A stretch of DNA of 64,000 nucleotides. Source: Emydura subglobosa (lineage: Eukaryota; Chordata; Testudines; Chelidae). The notes under the pieces are model-generated. The model was not told the origin of the DNA and did not search any database. It saw nothing but the letters and a program-made list of their open reading frames with translations. Each line of letters starts with the position of its first letter. The first letter of the stretch is position 1. A program made the translations under genes and the position numbers. This document shows positions 46,101 through 55,099 of this stretch, piece by piece. The stretch is from assembly GCA_007922225.1 (NCBI GenBank), contig ML680055.1, positions 2,859,517 through 2,923,516 on the forward strand. Direction: 5' to 3'.

Positions 46101-48262
46101 CAGCCAGGACTCTGGATGGGTGAGTAACCAGGGATGCACCTTCAGTGGGGAGCCAGCCCCAGAGGCACTGAGCACTGGGGAGGTGTGCCCAGGCCAGCAG
46201 AGGGAGCAGGTGTTGGTGCCGTGAGCAGAGAAGGGGGGTGATGACTTTATCAAGTGAGCAGGGAAGGGGGGAAACGCCCTGGTCCCAGCTACATCTGCCT
46301 GGGAGATGGGCAGAGCCAGCTGCAGTGAATCTAAGGATTCCAGTAAGTTCTCCCATTTAATTATCCCATGCAGCGCGTCACCTGCTCCTGGGGCCCCACC
46401 TGCTCCCGCTCAGATCCCCCGGCCAGGCCCTTCCGTGCAGGCAGGGAGGGGTGCTGCTGCTGCTGCCAGTGGAGGCGGGGAGGGGGACAGGCTGCTGGCA
46501 CTGGGGCACGGGGGCATTCCAAGGTGCATATTAAATCTCAGTCTGGGCACTAACAGGGGGTCTGTCTGGAGAGAGCGGTGCACGAGGCCCCATGTGCATT
46601 GTGGGAGATGTAGCCCGGCCCATAGAAGAGAATGGGGGCACGTGGAAACTGAACTACAGCTCCCATGAAGCACCGCGGCAGGACAGTCAAAGAAATATTT
46701 GGTTCAGGGATGTTTGGTGTTTTTAACAAAAAATTGAAGTTTTCCAGGGAGCGCCGACACTTGTCATGAACAAAATCATTGGGTCAGAAACCCCATTTTC
46801 TGTCATCCTGTTGACATGTACAGTTTGCACCCAGCCCTCGCCAACAGGGGTGATGGAGAGTAGCCGGTGAACCCGGACCCGCGGGGGGGCCGCTCATTTT
46901 ATAAGATGTAACTAAGCAGACTCACTCCTTCGACATTTACGTCCTTGTGGCTAGTCACTGGGCTGGGACTCAGGAGATCCAGGTTCAATTCCTGGCCCTG
47001 ACACAGAGTCCCTGAGTAATGATGGGAAAGTCACTTCACCTCTGTGCCTCGGTTCCCCATCTGTAACACAGGGATGGAAAACTCACCTCTCTCCTGCCCT
47101 TTGCCTTCTCTGTGCACACGGTGAGCTGTCTGGGGCAGGGAGTGACTCTCGCTCTGTCTGTGGGTACGCACACATGTGTGCAGAATCTGGCACAACAGTG
47201 TGTGTGTGTGTGTGTGTGCATGTGCAGCACCTGGCGCAACGGGGCTCCTAGCCTATCTGGGGCCTGTGTGTGCTCTTGTAATAACTCACACGTGGGTGAC
47301 AGGTGAAGCATCCCTGGGAGATGGGGCTATGGCGGGGGGTAGATATTCAGGAGCAGGTGGGAGTGCCGGACAGGGCCTTCCTGCTGTGTGAGCCTGAGGG
47401 TCTTCCCTGGCTGGGCTGGCTGGACTCTCTGTCTCTAGGACTCACGAATCTGTTCCCTCCACTAGCCCCTGCAGGCTGCCGTGGTTTGGCTTGTTTCAGG
47501 GGACGGGGAGCCCCCTTCTCTCCCTGGATCGCCTCTGACTCCCTGCCCTCGCTTTGTTTTCACAGCAAAGTGGTTCCTCCGCCCCCGCCGCCCAGCGCCA
47601 CTGGGACAGTGGGAGCCGACGTCCCTCCTGCCGCGGGTAAGCATACCTTCCACCAGCAGAATGGACGTGTCCAAGCCTGCCCGTGGCACAGTTTGTCCAT
47701 GCAGAGGTGGCCGTCTCTCCCCTCCAGCCACAGACAAACCCCTTCCTGCACTGGCTGGCCCTCGCGGCTCTCCCCGGCCTGAGAGGAGGCTTGAGGGGCC
47801 CAGCCCATCTCCTCCTCCTCGAGCCTTTGCTCTCTGGCTGATCCCCAGCGGCACCATCCGCTGCCACCTGCCTGGATGTTAGGGCCCACCCAAGTGTACC
47901 CAGCGCTCGCCTTCCCCAGCCCCGGGGCAGGGATCCAGCCAGCAACAGCCCCAAGGTGAATGCAGGGGGCTGGTAAATGCAGATTAGCTCCAGACCGCAG
48001 CACAGCCCTGCAGCGCGGGAGCCTCCCTGCTGCTTTCCCTGCCTGCTTCCCTTGGGTCCTGGTCCTACGGCCCAAACGTCCAGGCTGAATCCCTCAGCTC
48101 CTGCTCTTCGGCTCGGGGCCTGGCGCTGGGGTCCCTCTGGCCTTGCATCCCTCTGACATCCGGGCTGACAGGGCAAGGCCACGGGCCGCTCCCTTGCTGC
48201 ACTGCTTCCCCCTCCCCTTTCTCTCTGCAGAGTATTACGACTACACCCAGGGGAAGCTGTGA
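34049..48262 (+). CDS. PRR29: Proline-rich protein 29 (DUF4587 family), six exons, complete
   Basis: The six coding exons are 34049-34114, 35632-35722, 37624-37739, 45920-46119, 47566-47636 and 48231-48262. All have GT/AG borders and matching phases and give about 191 residues, close to the roughly 190 of the mammalian protein as I recall it. The N-terminus is proline- and glutamine-rich (PPPPVQIIQQP, then QQPMTIFQQIPGVLSPFTQP). It is followed by the DUF4587 helix DLIELMMIQNAQMHQVIM, a short acidic stretch, LVFHHHYEPYP and a proline-rich linker. The C-terminus VPPPPPPSATGTVGADVPPA is almost invariant between human and this gene. The stop follows EYYDYTQGKL. The molecular function is not known to me. 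The start was chosen as the ATG in TTCACCATGA that splices in frame to exon 2; it is the least certain point. Confidence 0.92.
35540..35553. repeat. Poly-G run
   Basis: About 13 G in a row in PRR29 intron 1. A similar run occurs at 39199-39210. Confidence 0.85.
35632..35722 (+). CDS. PRR29: PRR29 exon 2
   Basis: 91 bp, acceptor TTGTTTTCTAG and donor GAAG|GTAAGA; phase 0 in, phase 1 out. It encodes IPQQPMTIFQQIPGVLSPFT followed by QPIRPGHIRE. It leads directly into the DUF4587 helix. Confidence 0.85.
35985..37200 (+). repeat. LTR-like relic in PRR29 intron 2, with a nested MITE
   Basis: It includes CTTATGCTTGTTTTCACTAT, GTGCTGAGGCATAACTTG, AGATAAAAGCTTGTGTTG and AAGCCTCCCTCACGCT. I associate this layout with reptilian retroviral or Gypsy-type LTRs. 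The boundaries are not resolved. The MITE at 36346-36625 interrupts it. Confidence 0.4.
36346..36625. mobile_element. Harbinger-like MITE, 280 bp, TTA target duplication
   Basis: The left end GGCCTGGTCTACACT and the right end GGGCAGACAAGCCC are inverted copies. TTA lies on both sides (36343-36345 and 36626-36628), the 3-bp TSD of PIF/Harbinger elements. It has no coding capacity and is related to the copies at 26552, 25332 and 13 kb. Confidence 0.8.
37624..37739 (+). CDS. PRR29: PRR29 exon 3 (DUF4587 helix)
   Basis: 116 bp, acceptor ATTTTGGCAG and donor CAG|GTATGT; phase 1 in, phase 0 out. It encodes DLIELMMIQNAQMHQVIMNN and the stretch to SFGFSPAPPSAQ. ELMM.QNAQMHQ is the diagnostic core of the family. 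A decayed LTR element starts only about 7 bp into the next intron. Confidence 0.95.
37747..38868 (-). repeat. LTR-like 3' flank of the Gypsy-type relic
   Basis: On the minus strand the segment begins TGACACCCC and ends AGTCTGACA, a TG...CA arrangement. It directly follows the RNase H part of the element at higher coordinates. The word order AAAGACAACCCCGATAGCCA to AAAAAGGAATGAGAG recurs, diverged, at 57570-57650. No second LTR is present because the 5' half of the element is missing. Confidence 0.5.
38869..41225 (-). mobile_element. Gypsy-type LTR retrotransposon pol relic, integrase before reverse transcriptase
   Basis: Reading 5' to 3' on the minus strand: integrase zinc-finger end (SCDLCQK, about 41142-41167), integrase core (DITGALS, LTDHSANFTS, ETNGLVERFN; 41074-40634), integrase C-terminal part (MQDYWEGPLEVIERVNEVVYD; 40414-40100), RT start (SKSPWASPILTVPNKD; 40054-39830), RT thumb (STWKMGAAEVSYLGHRVGSG; 39682-39419), RNase H (NKPFVLCTDVSDAGLGAVL; 39367-39137) and its decayed end (IIHIKGKENRVADV). 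The copy is interrupted by stops, frameshifts and a degraded YxDD region, and is cut off within the integrase N-terminus at about 41225. Gag and protease are absent. It is an old, dead copy in PRR29 intron 3. Confidence 0.85.
42433..42645 (-). repeat. CR1 LINE 3'-end fragment
   Basis: ATAGAATCATAAAACCACAG, GGTTGGAAGGGATCGC, then a TCTCACCCTCTGCCAAG block. Antisense CR1 with its ATTCTA-type terminus. Confidence 0.8.
43085..43625 (-). repeat. CR1 LINE 3' coding and UTR fragment
   Basis: TTTATAGACCGTTCAAGTCA, TCCCAATTAGTCAACATCC, GTGGACACCAGAACAGGG and, further right, a GTGTCACCTGACATTTGG block. These antisense CR1 words come from the end of ORF2 and beyond. Confidence 0.6.
43896..44150. repeat. 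Degenerate minisatellite with alternating 30- and 41-bp units
   Basis: Unit starts of the type GTAACCGTAGC, CTAAACCTAAC or CCTAACCATAG occur at 43896, 43926, 43967, 43996, 44037, 44069 and 44110. The spacings are 30, 41, 29, 41, 32 and 41. The higher-order period is about 71 bp. The words resemble TAACCC repeats but are too diverged to be telomeric DNA proper. Confidence 0.65.
44160..44680 (+). repeat. LTR-like relic with TATA-type box
   Basis: GGCCTCATAAAAGGGCGGC (44294-44312) is followed by a leader-like GC-rich region and ends GGCCTGCCCTGTGACA. The architecture resembles the LTRs near 51540 and 58136. Limits are approximate. Confidence 0.45.
44638..44652 (+). promoter_or_regulatory. CTCF-like core motif
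   Basis: CCAGCAGGGGGTGCT differs from the usual CCAGCAGGGGGCGCT core at one base. It lies within an LTR-like relic. Occupancy is unknown. Confidence 0.35.
45395..45600 (+). repeat. CR1 LINE 3'-end fragment
   Basis: TTGGAACAACTTAGCAAGGA, TTCTCCATCCCTGGCC, TTTTTAAATCAAGATG and GGCAGACTAGGTGATCACGG. Sense CR1 tail with an inserted T run. Confidence 0.7.
45920..46119 (+). CDS. PRR29: PRR29 exon 4
   Basis: 200 bp, acceptor TTCCCTGCAG and donor GGATGG|GTGAGT; phase 0 in, phase 2 out. It encodes VNLVPLHIEDEEADLVFHHH and then YEPYPSATPVPPWQP and a proline-rich tail to TLDG. The acidic stretch followed by LVFHHHY matches mammalian PRR29. Confidence 0.93.
46680..46850. repeat. A/T-rich interspersed repeat
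   Basis: ATATTTGGTTCAGGGATG, AAAAAATTGAAGTTTTCCAG and AAACCCCATTTTCTGTCATC. It has the same texture as the repeat at 705-980, and lies in PRR29 intron 4. Confidence 0.35.
46940..47110 (+). repeat. MIR-like SINE
   Basis: GGACTCAGGAGATCCAGGTT, AATTCCTGGCCCTGACAC, AAAGTCACTTCACCTCTGTG and CCTCGGTTCCCCATCTGTAA. Sense MIR with its conserved core, in PRR29 intron 4. Confidence 0.9.
47202..47222. repeat. (TG)n microsatellite
   Basis: About 9-10 TG units in PRR29 intron 4. Confidence 0.85.
47566..47636 (+). CDS. PRR29: PRR29 exon 5
   Basis: 71 bp, acceptor TTTTCACAG and donor GCGG|GTAAGC; phase 2 in, phase 1 out. It encodes KVVPPPPPPSATGTVGADVP and PAA. This is the most conserved stretch of the protein. 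Confidence 0.95.
48231..48262 (+). CDS. PRR29: PRR29 exon 6 and stop
   Basis: 32 bp including TGA, acceptor TTTCTCTCTGCAG; phase 1 in. It encodes EYYDYTQGKL; the human protein has a similar acidic and tyrosine-containing end. Confidence 0.9.
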
Positions 48263-49285
48263 GCCACGCCTCGGTGCTTCCTGAGAACGCTCCTCTTCGC
48301 CTGCGCCCCCGTCCCTGCCTGGCTCCGGGGTTCCCCCACTGCAGCAGGTGTCCCCCCGGCCCAGGGAAGCCAGCACGCCGGGCCCTGACAGACCGCTGCT
48401 GTGCTCCTGCCCCCCTTGTGAACTGGACCAGCTCCTGCAGCCACCTCATCTCCCGCCATCTCTCACCATCATCTCCCGCCACGCGCTTCTCCCCCGACCC
48501 ACAGAGCGGCCAGGGCAGCTTGTCTGGACTCACGCTTCAGCTACTCAGAAGGTGCTTTAGTGCCCCACTGTTTCCATGGCGTGGCTGGTCCCTGATGTGG
48601 CAGTTTCTCCAGTCCCAGGGCTGACACTGCAGGAAAGAAGAGGCTGTGCTATTAAGTGCAACTACTGGGGGGGGCATCCGTCCCCCCAGGACCTCCCCTT
48701 TGCTTTCTGCTGGCGAGGGTTACACGTGCACAGCATGTCCCGCACTAGACACGCGTTTGCTCAGATAAAGGCGTGCCTGCCTCCCGCTGAGTGTCCCAGC
48801 CAAGCAGCAGACGAATGACTCGCAAACCGGACCTGACACATGCCCATCAAAACAGACAGTTACCTTGACAGGTTACATAGTCCTCCCGAGCGTGTCATAA
48901 ATAATGATGAGGTGGCAGGAGCTGCTTTATGCAAGATTCATACGGCAGCGGAAGGAGCTGCTGGTGTGACACCACACTGCCAGCTGGGCCAGCCGTGTGC
49001 GTGGAAGAGAATCAATCCTGGGACCTCTAGGTCTTAAAGCATAATCTGCTGCCTGATCTAAGGCCCCGCTCTGCTAGCGAGCTGGGAAGCAGGGTTAGCT
49101 GCTGCTACGTCACCCCACTACCGGGAGAGGGGGACAGAGAGCCCCACTGTGTGGGCATGGCCATGGTCTCAGACAGTGCCAGGTGCTTTGAGGGACTGAA
49201 CAGAACAGGCAACCATAGAGCGATCCATCCCCTGTTGTCGACTCCCAGCTTCTGGCAAACAGAGGCTGGGGACACTCAGCGCATG
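48263..49285 (+). other. PRR29: PRR29 3' UTR and downstream
   Basis: I found no canonical AATAAA close to the stop. ATAAAG occurs at about 48765. The length of the 3' UTR is therefore open. No other gene is visible before the CR1 copy at 49290. Confidence 0.35.
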
Positions 49286-49289
49286 GGGT

Positions 49290-50960
49290 TGCATCCCTGA
49301 TCATCCTGGATAACTGCCCTTGATGGACCTGTCCTCCATAGTTATCTCGTTCTTTTTTGAACCCTGTTATAGTTTTGGCCTTCACAACAATCCTTGGCAA
49401 CAAGTTCCGCGGGTTGACTGTGTGTTGTGTGAAGTACATCCTTGTGTTTTGTTTTAAACCTGCTGCCTATTAATTTAATTAGGTTACCTCTAGTTCTGGT
49501 GTTATGTGAAGGAGTAAATAACACTTCCTTATTCACTTTCTCCGCACCAGTCAAGATTTTATAGACCTCTATCATATCACCCCTTGGGCATCTCTTTTCC
49601 AAGATGAAAAGTCCCAGTCCTTTTAATCTGTCTTCAGATGGAAGATGTCCTATACCCTTCATCAGTTTTCTTGTCCCTCTTTGTACCTTTACTAATTCTA
49701 ATATTTCTTTTCTGAGATGGGGTGACGAGCACTGAACTCAATATTCAAGATGTGGGTGTACTATGAATGTGTACAGAGGCAATGTGATATTTTCTGTCTT
49801 ATTATAAATCGCTTTCCTAATGCTTCTTAACATTAAGGTGCGGCTTGACAAAGCCCTGGCTGGGATGATTTAGACGGGGTTGGTGCTGCTTTGAGCAGGG
49901 GGTGGGACTAGATACCTCCTGGGGTCCCTTCCAACCCTCATCTTCTATGATTCTGTTACCTTTTTTTGACTGCTGCTGCACATTGAGTGGACGTTTTCAG
50001 AGAAACAACCACTATGATTCCAAGATCTCTTTCTTGAGTGGTAAAAGCTCATTTAGACCTCATCATTTTGTGTATGTCGTTGGGATCATGTTTTCCGATG
50101 TGCATTACTTTGCATTTAACAACATTGAATTTCGTCTGCTATTTTGTTGCCCAGTCACCCAGTTCTGTCAGATCCCTTTGTGACTCTTTGCAGTCTGCTT
50201 CGGACTTAACTATCTTCAGTAATCTGGTATAGTCTGCACATTCTGGTACCTCACTGTTTACCCCTTTTTCAGATCATTTATGAATATGTTGAACACCACA
50301 GATCCCAGTACAGATTCTTGGAGGATCCGGCTATTTACCTCTCTCCATTCTGAAAACTGATAATTTATTCCTGCCCTTTGTCTCCTGTCTTTTAACCAGT
50401 TACTGATCCGTGCGAGGACCTTCCCTCTTATCCCATGACTTACTTTGTTTAAGAGCCTTTGGTGAGGGACCTTGTCAAAGGCTTTCTGAAAGTCCGAGTA
50501 CACTATACGCACTCGAGCATCCTCGTCCACATACCTATGGCCTCCCCGTGTTGTCCCCCACAAAGAATTCTAGTCGATCGGTGAGGCATGATTCCCTTTA
50601 CAAAAGCAATGTTGATTCTTCCCCAACAAATCGCGTTCATCTACGTGTCTGACAATTCTGTGCCCTACTATAGTTTCAAGGGATTTGCCTGGGACGGAAG
50701 TTAGGCTTACTGCCTGTAATTGCTGGGATCCCCTCTGGAGCATTTTAAAACAAGTGCCGTGATACTAGCTACCCTCCAATCCTTTGGTGCAGAGGCTGAT
50801 ACAAGCGATAGGTTACGTGCCACAGTTAGTAGTTCTGCACTTTCCTATTTGAATTCCTTCAGAACACTTGGGTGAATCCCGTCTGGGCCTGGGGACGTAT
50901 TACTGTTTAATTTATCACTTCGTTCCAAAACCTCCCCTGGGGGCTGAGCCGTGTGAGGAG
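49290..50960 (-). mobile_element. CR1 LINE, ORF2 reverse transcriptase to 3' part (broken)
   Basis: Minus-strand CR1. RT words lie at 50563-50258 (YSDFQKAFDKVPHQRLL, RISNWLKDRRQRAGIN, VFNIFINDLKKG). The C-terminal ORF2 block lies at 49662-49342 ([33 protein letters not shown]). Most of ORF2 can be traced but with frame changes. A plus-strand CR1 tail is inserted at 49835-49951. Confidence 0.9.
49835..49951 (+). repeat. CR1 3' tail nested in an opposite-strand CR1
   Basis: GCTTGACAAAGCCCTGGCTG, GGACTAGATACCTCCTGG and CTTCCAACCCTCATCTTC, ending near TATGATTC. The host CR1 reads across the gap (TTCTTAACATT, then CTGTTACCTTTTTTTGAC). Confidence 0.85.
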
Positions 50961-51540
50961 CTGCTTCTACGGGGACCTGCCCGAGCCCCCTCCCTAGGGC
51001 TCTTTTTCTCAGGCCAGAATGACTCTGTAGTCTGCAGAGAAGTCACCTTAGTGCTTATGTCGTCCCAGCTACATAGAGAGGCAGGGAAGCCCACACTCTA
51101 CTACCCTTTTAGTGCAGCCCTGGATGGCACGCACAGGTGCATGGGTCTTGGGGAGCGAGCCCCTGGCACAGAGCTGAGCTCCACCACTGGGATGCCATTG
51201 TTGACTGCTAAAGACTTGGCCCCTACAGCACTAGGCAGAAGGCCTGCCTGCACCAGAGCGCTGCATAAGCACCTGGGGCAGGTATGGGGGCATCTAAGCA
51301 GGAGATGATGGGAATAAATCAGCCAAATCAGCTGAGAAGAAGGATTTAATAGGACAAATGTGAATGCTAATTAGGAATCATTTAAGTGCTGTGATATAGC
51401 GAGGGCAGAAAGTTGTAGGAAAGTGATTTACAGCAGATACCTAAGCCTCAGAATGCTCAGAGCTCTGTTCCCTGCAGATTAGCTGAGTCTCCTTAGGGGG
51501 CAATTAGGAGCAGCTGAGCCAATTAGGGACCAGCCAGGTG
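50960..51540. other. Non-coding; no gene recognised
   Basis: Unclassified sequence between CR1 and the 51.5-kb LTR-like relic. Confidence 0.3.
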
Positions 51541-51930
51541 CTCCATAAAAGCCCTCTTACCCCTCCCCCCCCACACACACACAGACAGGATATGAGCTAG
51601 GAGGAGTAGAAGTGCTGTGCTGTGAGGAGGAACGTACCAGAGTGCAGAGACTCTGTGGAGGAATAGGCTGGAGGAAGGTACCAGGCCCAAGAAGCCAGAA
51701 GGAGGGGGAAAATTAGCCCAGGGGAAGAGAAGTACAGTTGGGAACATGGTGCCAGCTGCTTCTCATAGGGCCCCTGGGCTGGGACCCGGAGGAGCGGGTG
51801 GGCCCGGGTCCCTACCCCCTCCTCGGGGAAGATGGGGTGACTAGAGATGCCCTGGCCCACTACAAGCAACCGGAGCGTGAGACCTGCTGGGGGAAGTCGG
51901 CTGCCTGCCGCAGTGCATTTTACTAGATGC
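51540..51930 (+). repeat. LTR-like relic
   Basis: It begins near CTCCATAAAAGCCCTCTTAC (TATA-like). It continues through GGCTGGGACCCGGAGGAGCG and GGTGGGCCCGGGTCCC and ends near GCATTTTACTAG. The GGGCTGGGA...GGTGGGCC words are shared with the 58-59 kb LTR. Confidence 0.45.
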
Positions 51931-51934
51931 CCCC

Positions 51935-52900
51935 AAAGCCACACTCAAGGAAGAGACCTTCTTGGTTAAAAAAATGAATCCAGACAAGGGTTCGTGCTGC
52001 ATCTCAGGAGCACCTTATGAACCGTGATACTTGCCCAGCGCAGAAACTCCGCTAGTTCTCCCCATGCAGGCAGGTGCCAGAGCAATGCATGGAGCAAAGG
52101 TGCCACCTAGGGCTGGAATCCGGCAAGGCAGCTCAGGGGCTGCCAGGCCTGGGGACTCTCGGAAAGCTGAGCCCCCTTCCAGAGGATGAGACCGGGTGCA
52201 TCCTTCCCACTAGCCCCCACAGGCCTGGCCAGGCCTTGGAGTAATTGCATGGTGAATGTGCCCCTCCAAGCCCGTTCTTGTCGGGGGCGAGGAAGGGCTG
52301 GATCCAAGATGCATTATCTGTAACTGAGCTGCCGTGGGTCACGGCCAAGGGGCAAACAGGGCTTGTGCTTCCCCTCGGTGGGTCTCCGCCGCCTGCTGGG
52401 TCGCCCGTGGTGCCAGGCCGAGTACCCCCGCCGAGCGGCCAAGGCAGAGCAGCTGTCGCATACACACACGCACGTGCCTTCTGCCTCCTTTGCCCGCCAT
52501 GGTGGGGGTGATCAGGGATTGTGCATGAAGTGACGCCAAGCAGTGCGGGGGGGAGCTGCTGGCAGATGGCGTATCCAGGCCCCGGGGTCTCTGGAGAGGT
52601 TGGGGGCACTGTGGCTCAGGGAGCTGCATCTCTGCCTGACAGTGAGGTCAGCGGTGGGCGAAGGCTGTTTGGGGGGGGAGTGTGATTGATCAGCAAAGCA
52701 GGAACTACATGGCCTGTTAGCCCCTTCCCCATGGTTCTGCCCCTGCCCCGGGCCAGGCACGGGGAAGGTCCTGGAGCAGGAGGTGGAGGTGGGAGCCACA
52801 TAGCAGCAAGGAGCTGCAGAAAGGCTCAGCAACAGGCTGTGTGGCTACTGGCCAACTCAGTGGCCAGCGCAGCCGTTCAGCCCCAGGCACTCGCTCTGGA
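51935..52900. other. Non-coding; no gene recognised
   Basis: Open frames on both strands lack domains and overlap one another. Confidence 0.3.
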
Positions 52901-52909
52901 GGGGGGGCC

Positions 52910-53030
52910 AAGCCTCTGGGATTGTCCTGGAGTCTCCAGGAATGAAAGATGAATCTGTAATTAAAGATTGTGTCATGTGATGAACCCTCCAGGAAGACGT
53001 CCAGCCAAAATTGCCGACCCTTAGGAGGCG
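52910..53030 (+). repeat. Short interspersed repeat
   Basis: GGAGTCTCCAGGAATGAAAG, AATTAAAGATTGTGTCATG and CCTCCAGGAAGACGTCCAGC, ending GCCGACCC. I recall this as a common reptilian repeat of unknown class. Confidence 0.45.
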
Positions 53031-53281
53031 GCAATTTTCCCCTTCTCCCTGGCACAGGATTTCCCTATGCGGTATCTCGGACCTGCCGACCTGAGACAGG
53101 ACGACAGCGACGGGACGGGTGAGTCAAGCCCCTGGCTCTGCCCCAACTTTGGACGTGCCCGTGGCTGGTTGGGGGGGGGGGGGTGTCCCCGAAATCTCCC
53201 CTGCAGCCCAGTGGTCCACATCCAGGGCTGATCTGTTGTGTATTTCCAGTTGTGTATTTCGTGTCTTGCCTAATTGCCTCG

Positions 53282-53321
53282 GTTGTCATAGCAATAGAGC
53301 GTGGCTTGTTGCCATAGCAAT
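53282..53321 (+). promoter_or_regulatory. Two X-box-like (RFX) motifs in tandem
   Basis: GTTGTCATAGCAAT at 53282-53295 and GTTGCCATAGCAAT at 53308-53321. Both fit the GTNRCC...RGYAAC-type imperfect palindrome except for a final T. No transcription start is visible nearby, so a function is not shown. Confidence 0.35.
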
Positions 53322-53339
53322 AAAGTCAGACTATTAGGG

Positions 53340-54230
53340 GATAGCTCAGCTGGTCCTGGCTGATTTCAGTGTTAGTTCAATGAAGATGCTCCCTGTGTTG
53401 CGTGGCTCTGTGATCCTGTGCTGGTTCCTCTCTCTGAATACACACAAATAACAGGAATTCAGCATAACATGACCCATCACCCCTGCGCAGGCTTCTCCCT
53501 GCCACATTCCCCCTCACACCTTCCCTGTGCCCCCAGCTCAGCTGCTGCCCCTAGTCCCTCTCCACAGCCCCCTTCCCCGCTTTCACCATAGCCCCCACAC
53601 CCCTCCCCTTCACCCTGCGCTCCCCCACATCCTCCCTCAGCCCCTCCGTCCTCCCCTTCCCAGCTCACTCCCACAGCCCTGCTTGGGTCTGCCCACAGGT
53701 AGGGGTTGGGGTGTATGTGGGGGGTGAAGCTGGGGAAGCAGGTCAGACAGGCTGGAGTGCCTCCCCCCCGCTGGTGTGACCTTAGGCAAGCGACATTGTG
53801 GGGGGCCTGGCTCCCCAAACTCCAGCCATTGAGCCTGGGGGCTGCCTCCCGCTAGGCCCTGTCCTCTTGCTTCCCTTGTGCAACCCCTGGGGGGGCAGTG
53901 TGGACCTGAACGAGCCCTGCCCTCAGCTGGAACATGCTGATCATCTGGCTTTGGCCAAAGTCTCGTCAGCACGCAGGGCCCTACAGGAGAGTCACGCCCC
54001 TGCTCTAGCCCCGCTGGAGCTCTGCGGCCTGTTCATCAGATTCCTATTTCTCCTTCCTAATTCCATTTTTACATGTCACTTGCTGCCATTTAAACTTCTT
54101 TCCATTTTCCTCCATAGGATTGAAGTTCTTTTACTTTGTTGTTTTGCTACTGTGTAACTTTTTCCTTTTATTTCTATATGTTTTAATTTGTAGTATATAT
54201 ATTTACTTGATCCCTTGTTATGGTTGTTGT
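53340..54230. other. Non-coding; no gene recognised
   Basis: A pyrimidine-rich tract occurs at 53480-53700. The A/T-rich part at 54030-54200 may be an old LINE scrap. Nothing else is visible. Confidence 0.3.
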
Positions 54231-54309
54231 GCTGGCTGGATGAGGGGGGGCCCTTGAGGTGTATCCAGGAGCTGTGATTACTCCCTTCTACACCAGTCTC
54301 GCGTTGGGG

Positions 54310-55050
54310 GTGTCACGCTGGCTGGATTGGGGGGGGCATTTAGTATATTGTTTGACATCAGTGTGTCAGAATCATAATTCATGTGAGATATGCCATGGCA
54401 GGTACTGTTAGAACGGCTATAATGTGCTAAGTAAGATAATACTTACGTGGATGTGTTGTGTGTAATGGAAGTTATAGGTGTGTTTGGTATATCAGTATTT
54501 CAAATTGTGCTGTCTGATTGGCATCTCAGACAGGATAGCTGCAGAACAATAGCCTGCTTAATGTCCCATTGAGACACTCACAGGTGCAAGAGGCCCAGGG
54601 GGAGAAGCCAGGGATATACCTGATGAGTCACCAGGACTTGCCCATGTGACTCTGGACTCCATTTTGGTTCACGAGCAGCATGGCAGGGGCCGGAAGATAT
54701 ATAAGGCAAAAGCCTCGGAATCCGTTTTGTGTTTCAGTCGGGATTCAGCTTCAGCTACCAATCTACCTCTGGATCAATTCATCTGCAACTGAACTGAAGC
54801 TGTGAAACAAAGGACTGAGCCCAATCCACATACTGGATGTACACAGGAGGACTATACAAGCCTGCAAACTGCACAATTCTTCCAGAAACCTGAGGTATAT
54901 TGTAGACCATAGGACTAGCCTGCTTGCTTGCATTATATAAACATATCTTTTCTTATAGATGGTGATTTAAGTATGATTGTGTGATTATAATAAAGTTATG
55001 AATTTATATATTTTGCTGTAATGCAAGGTACCTTACAGGCCACATCCTGT
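54310..55050 (+). repeat. LTR-like relic with TATA and AATAAA
   Basis: It starts near TGTCACGCTGGCTGGATTGG. It has GAAGATATATAAGGCAAAAG (about 54692-54711) as a TATA region and ATTATAATAAAGTTATG at about 54983 as a poly(A) signal. This U3-R-U5 order fits a plus-strand solo LTR. Ends are approximate. Confidence 0.5.
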
Positions 55051-55099
55051 ATGATAGCTACGCAGTTAGAATACATATATTCAGGACCTTTGGCCTAGG

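Noticed and set aside
47496..48533. 345-codon minus-strand open frame across PRR29 exons 5-6
   Set aside because: It is antisense to well-supported exons. Its length comes from the GC-rich codons of the plus strand.
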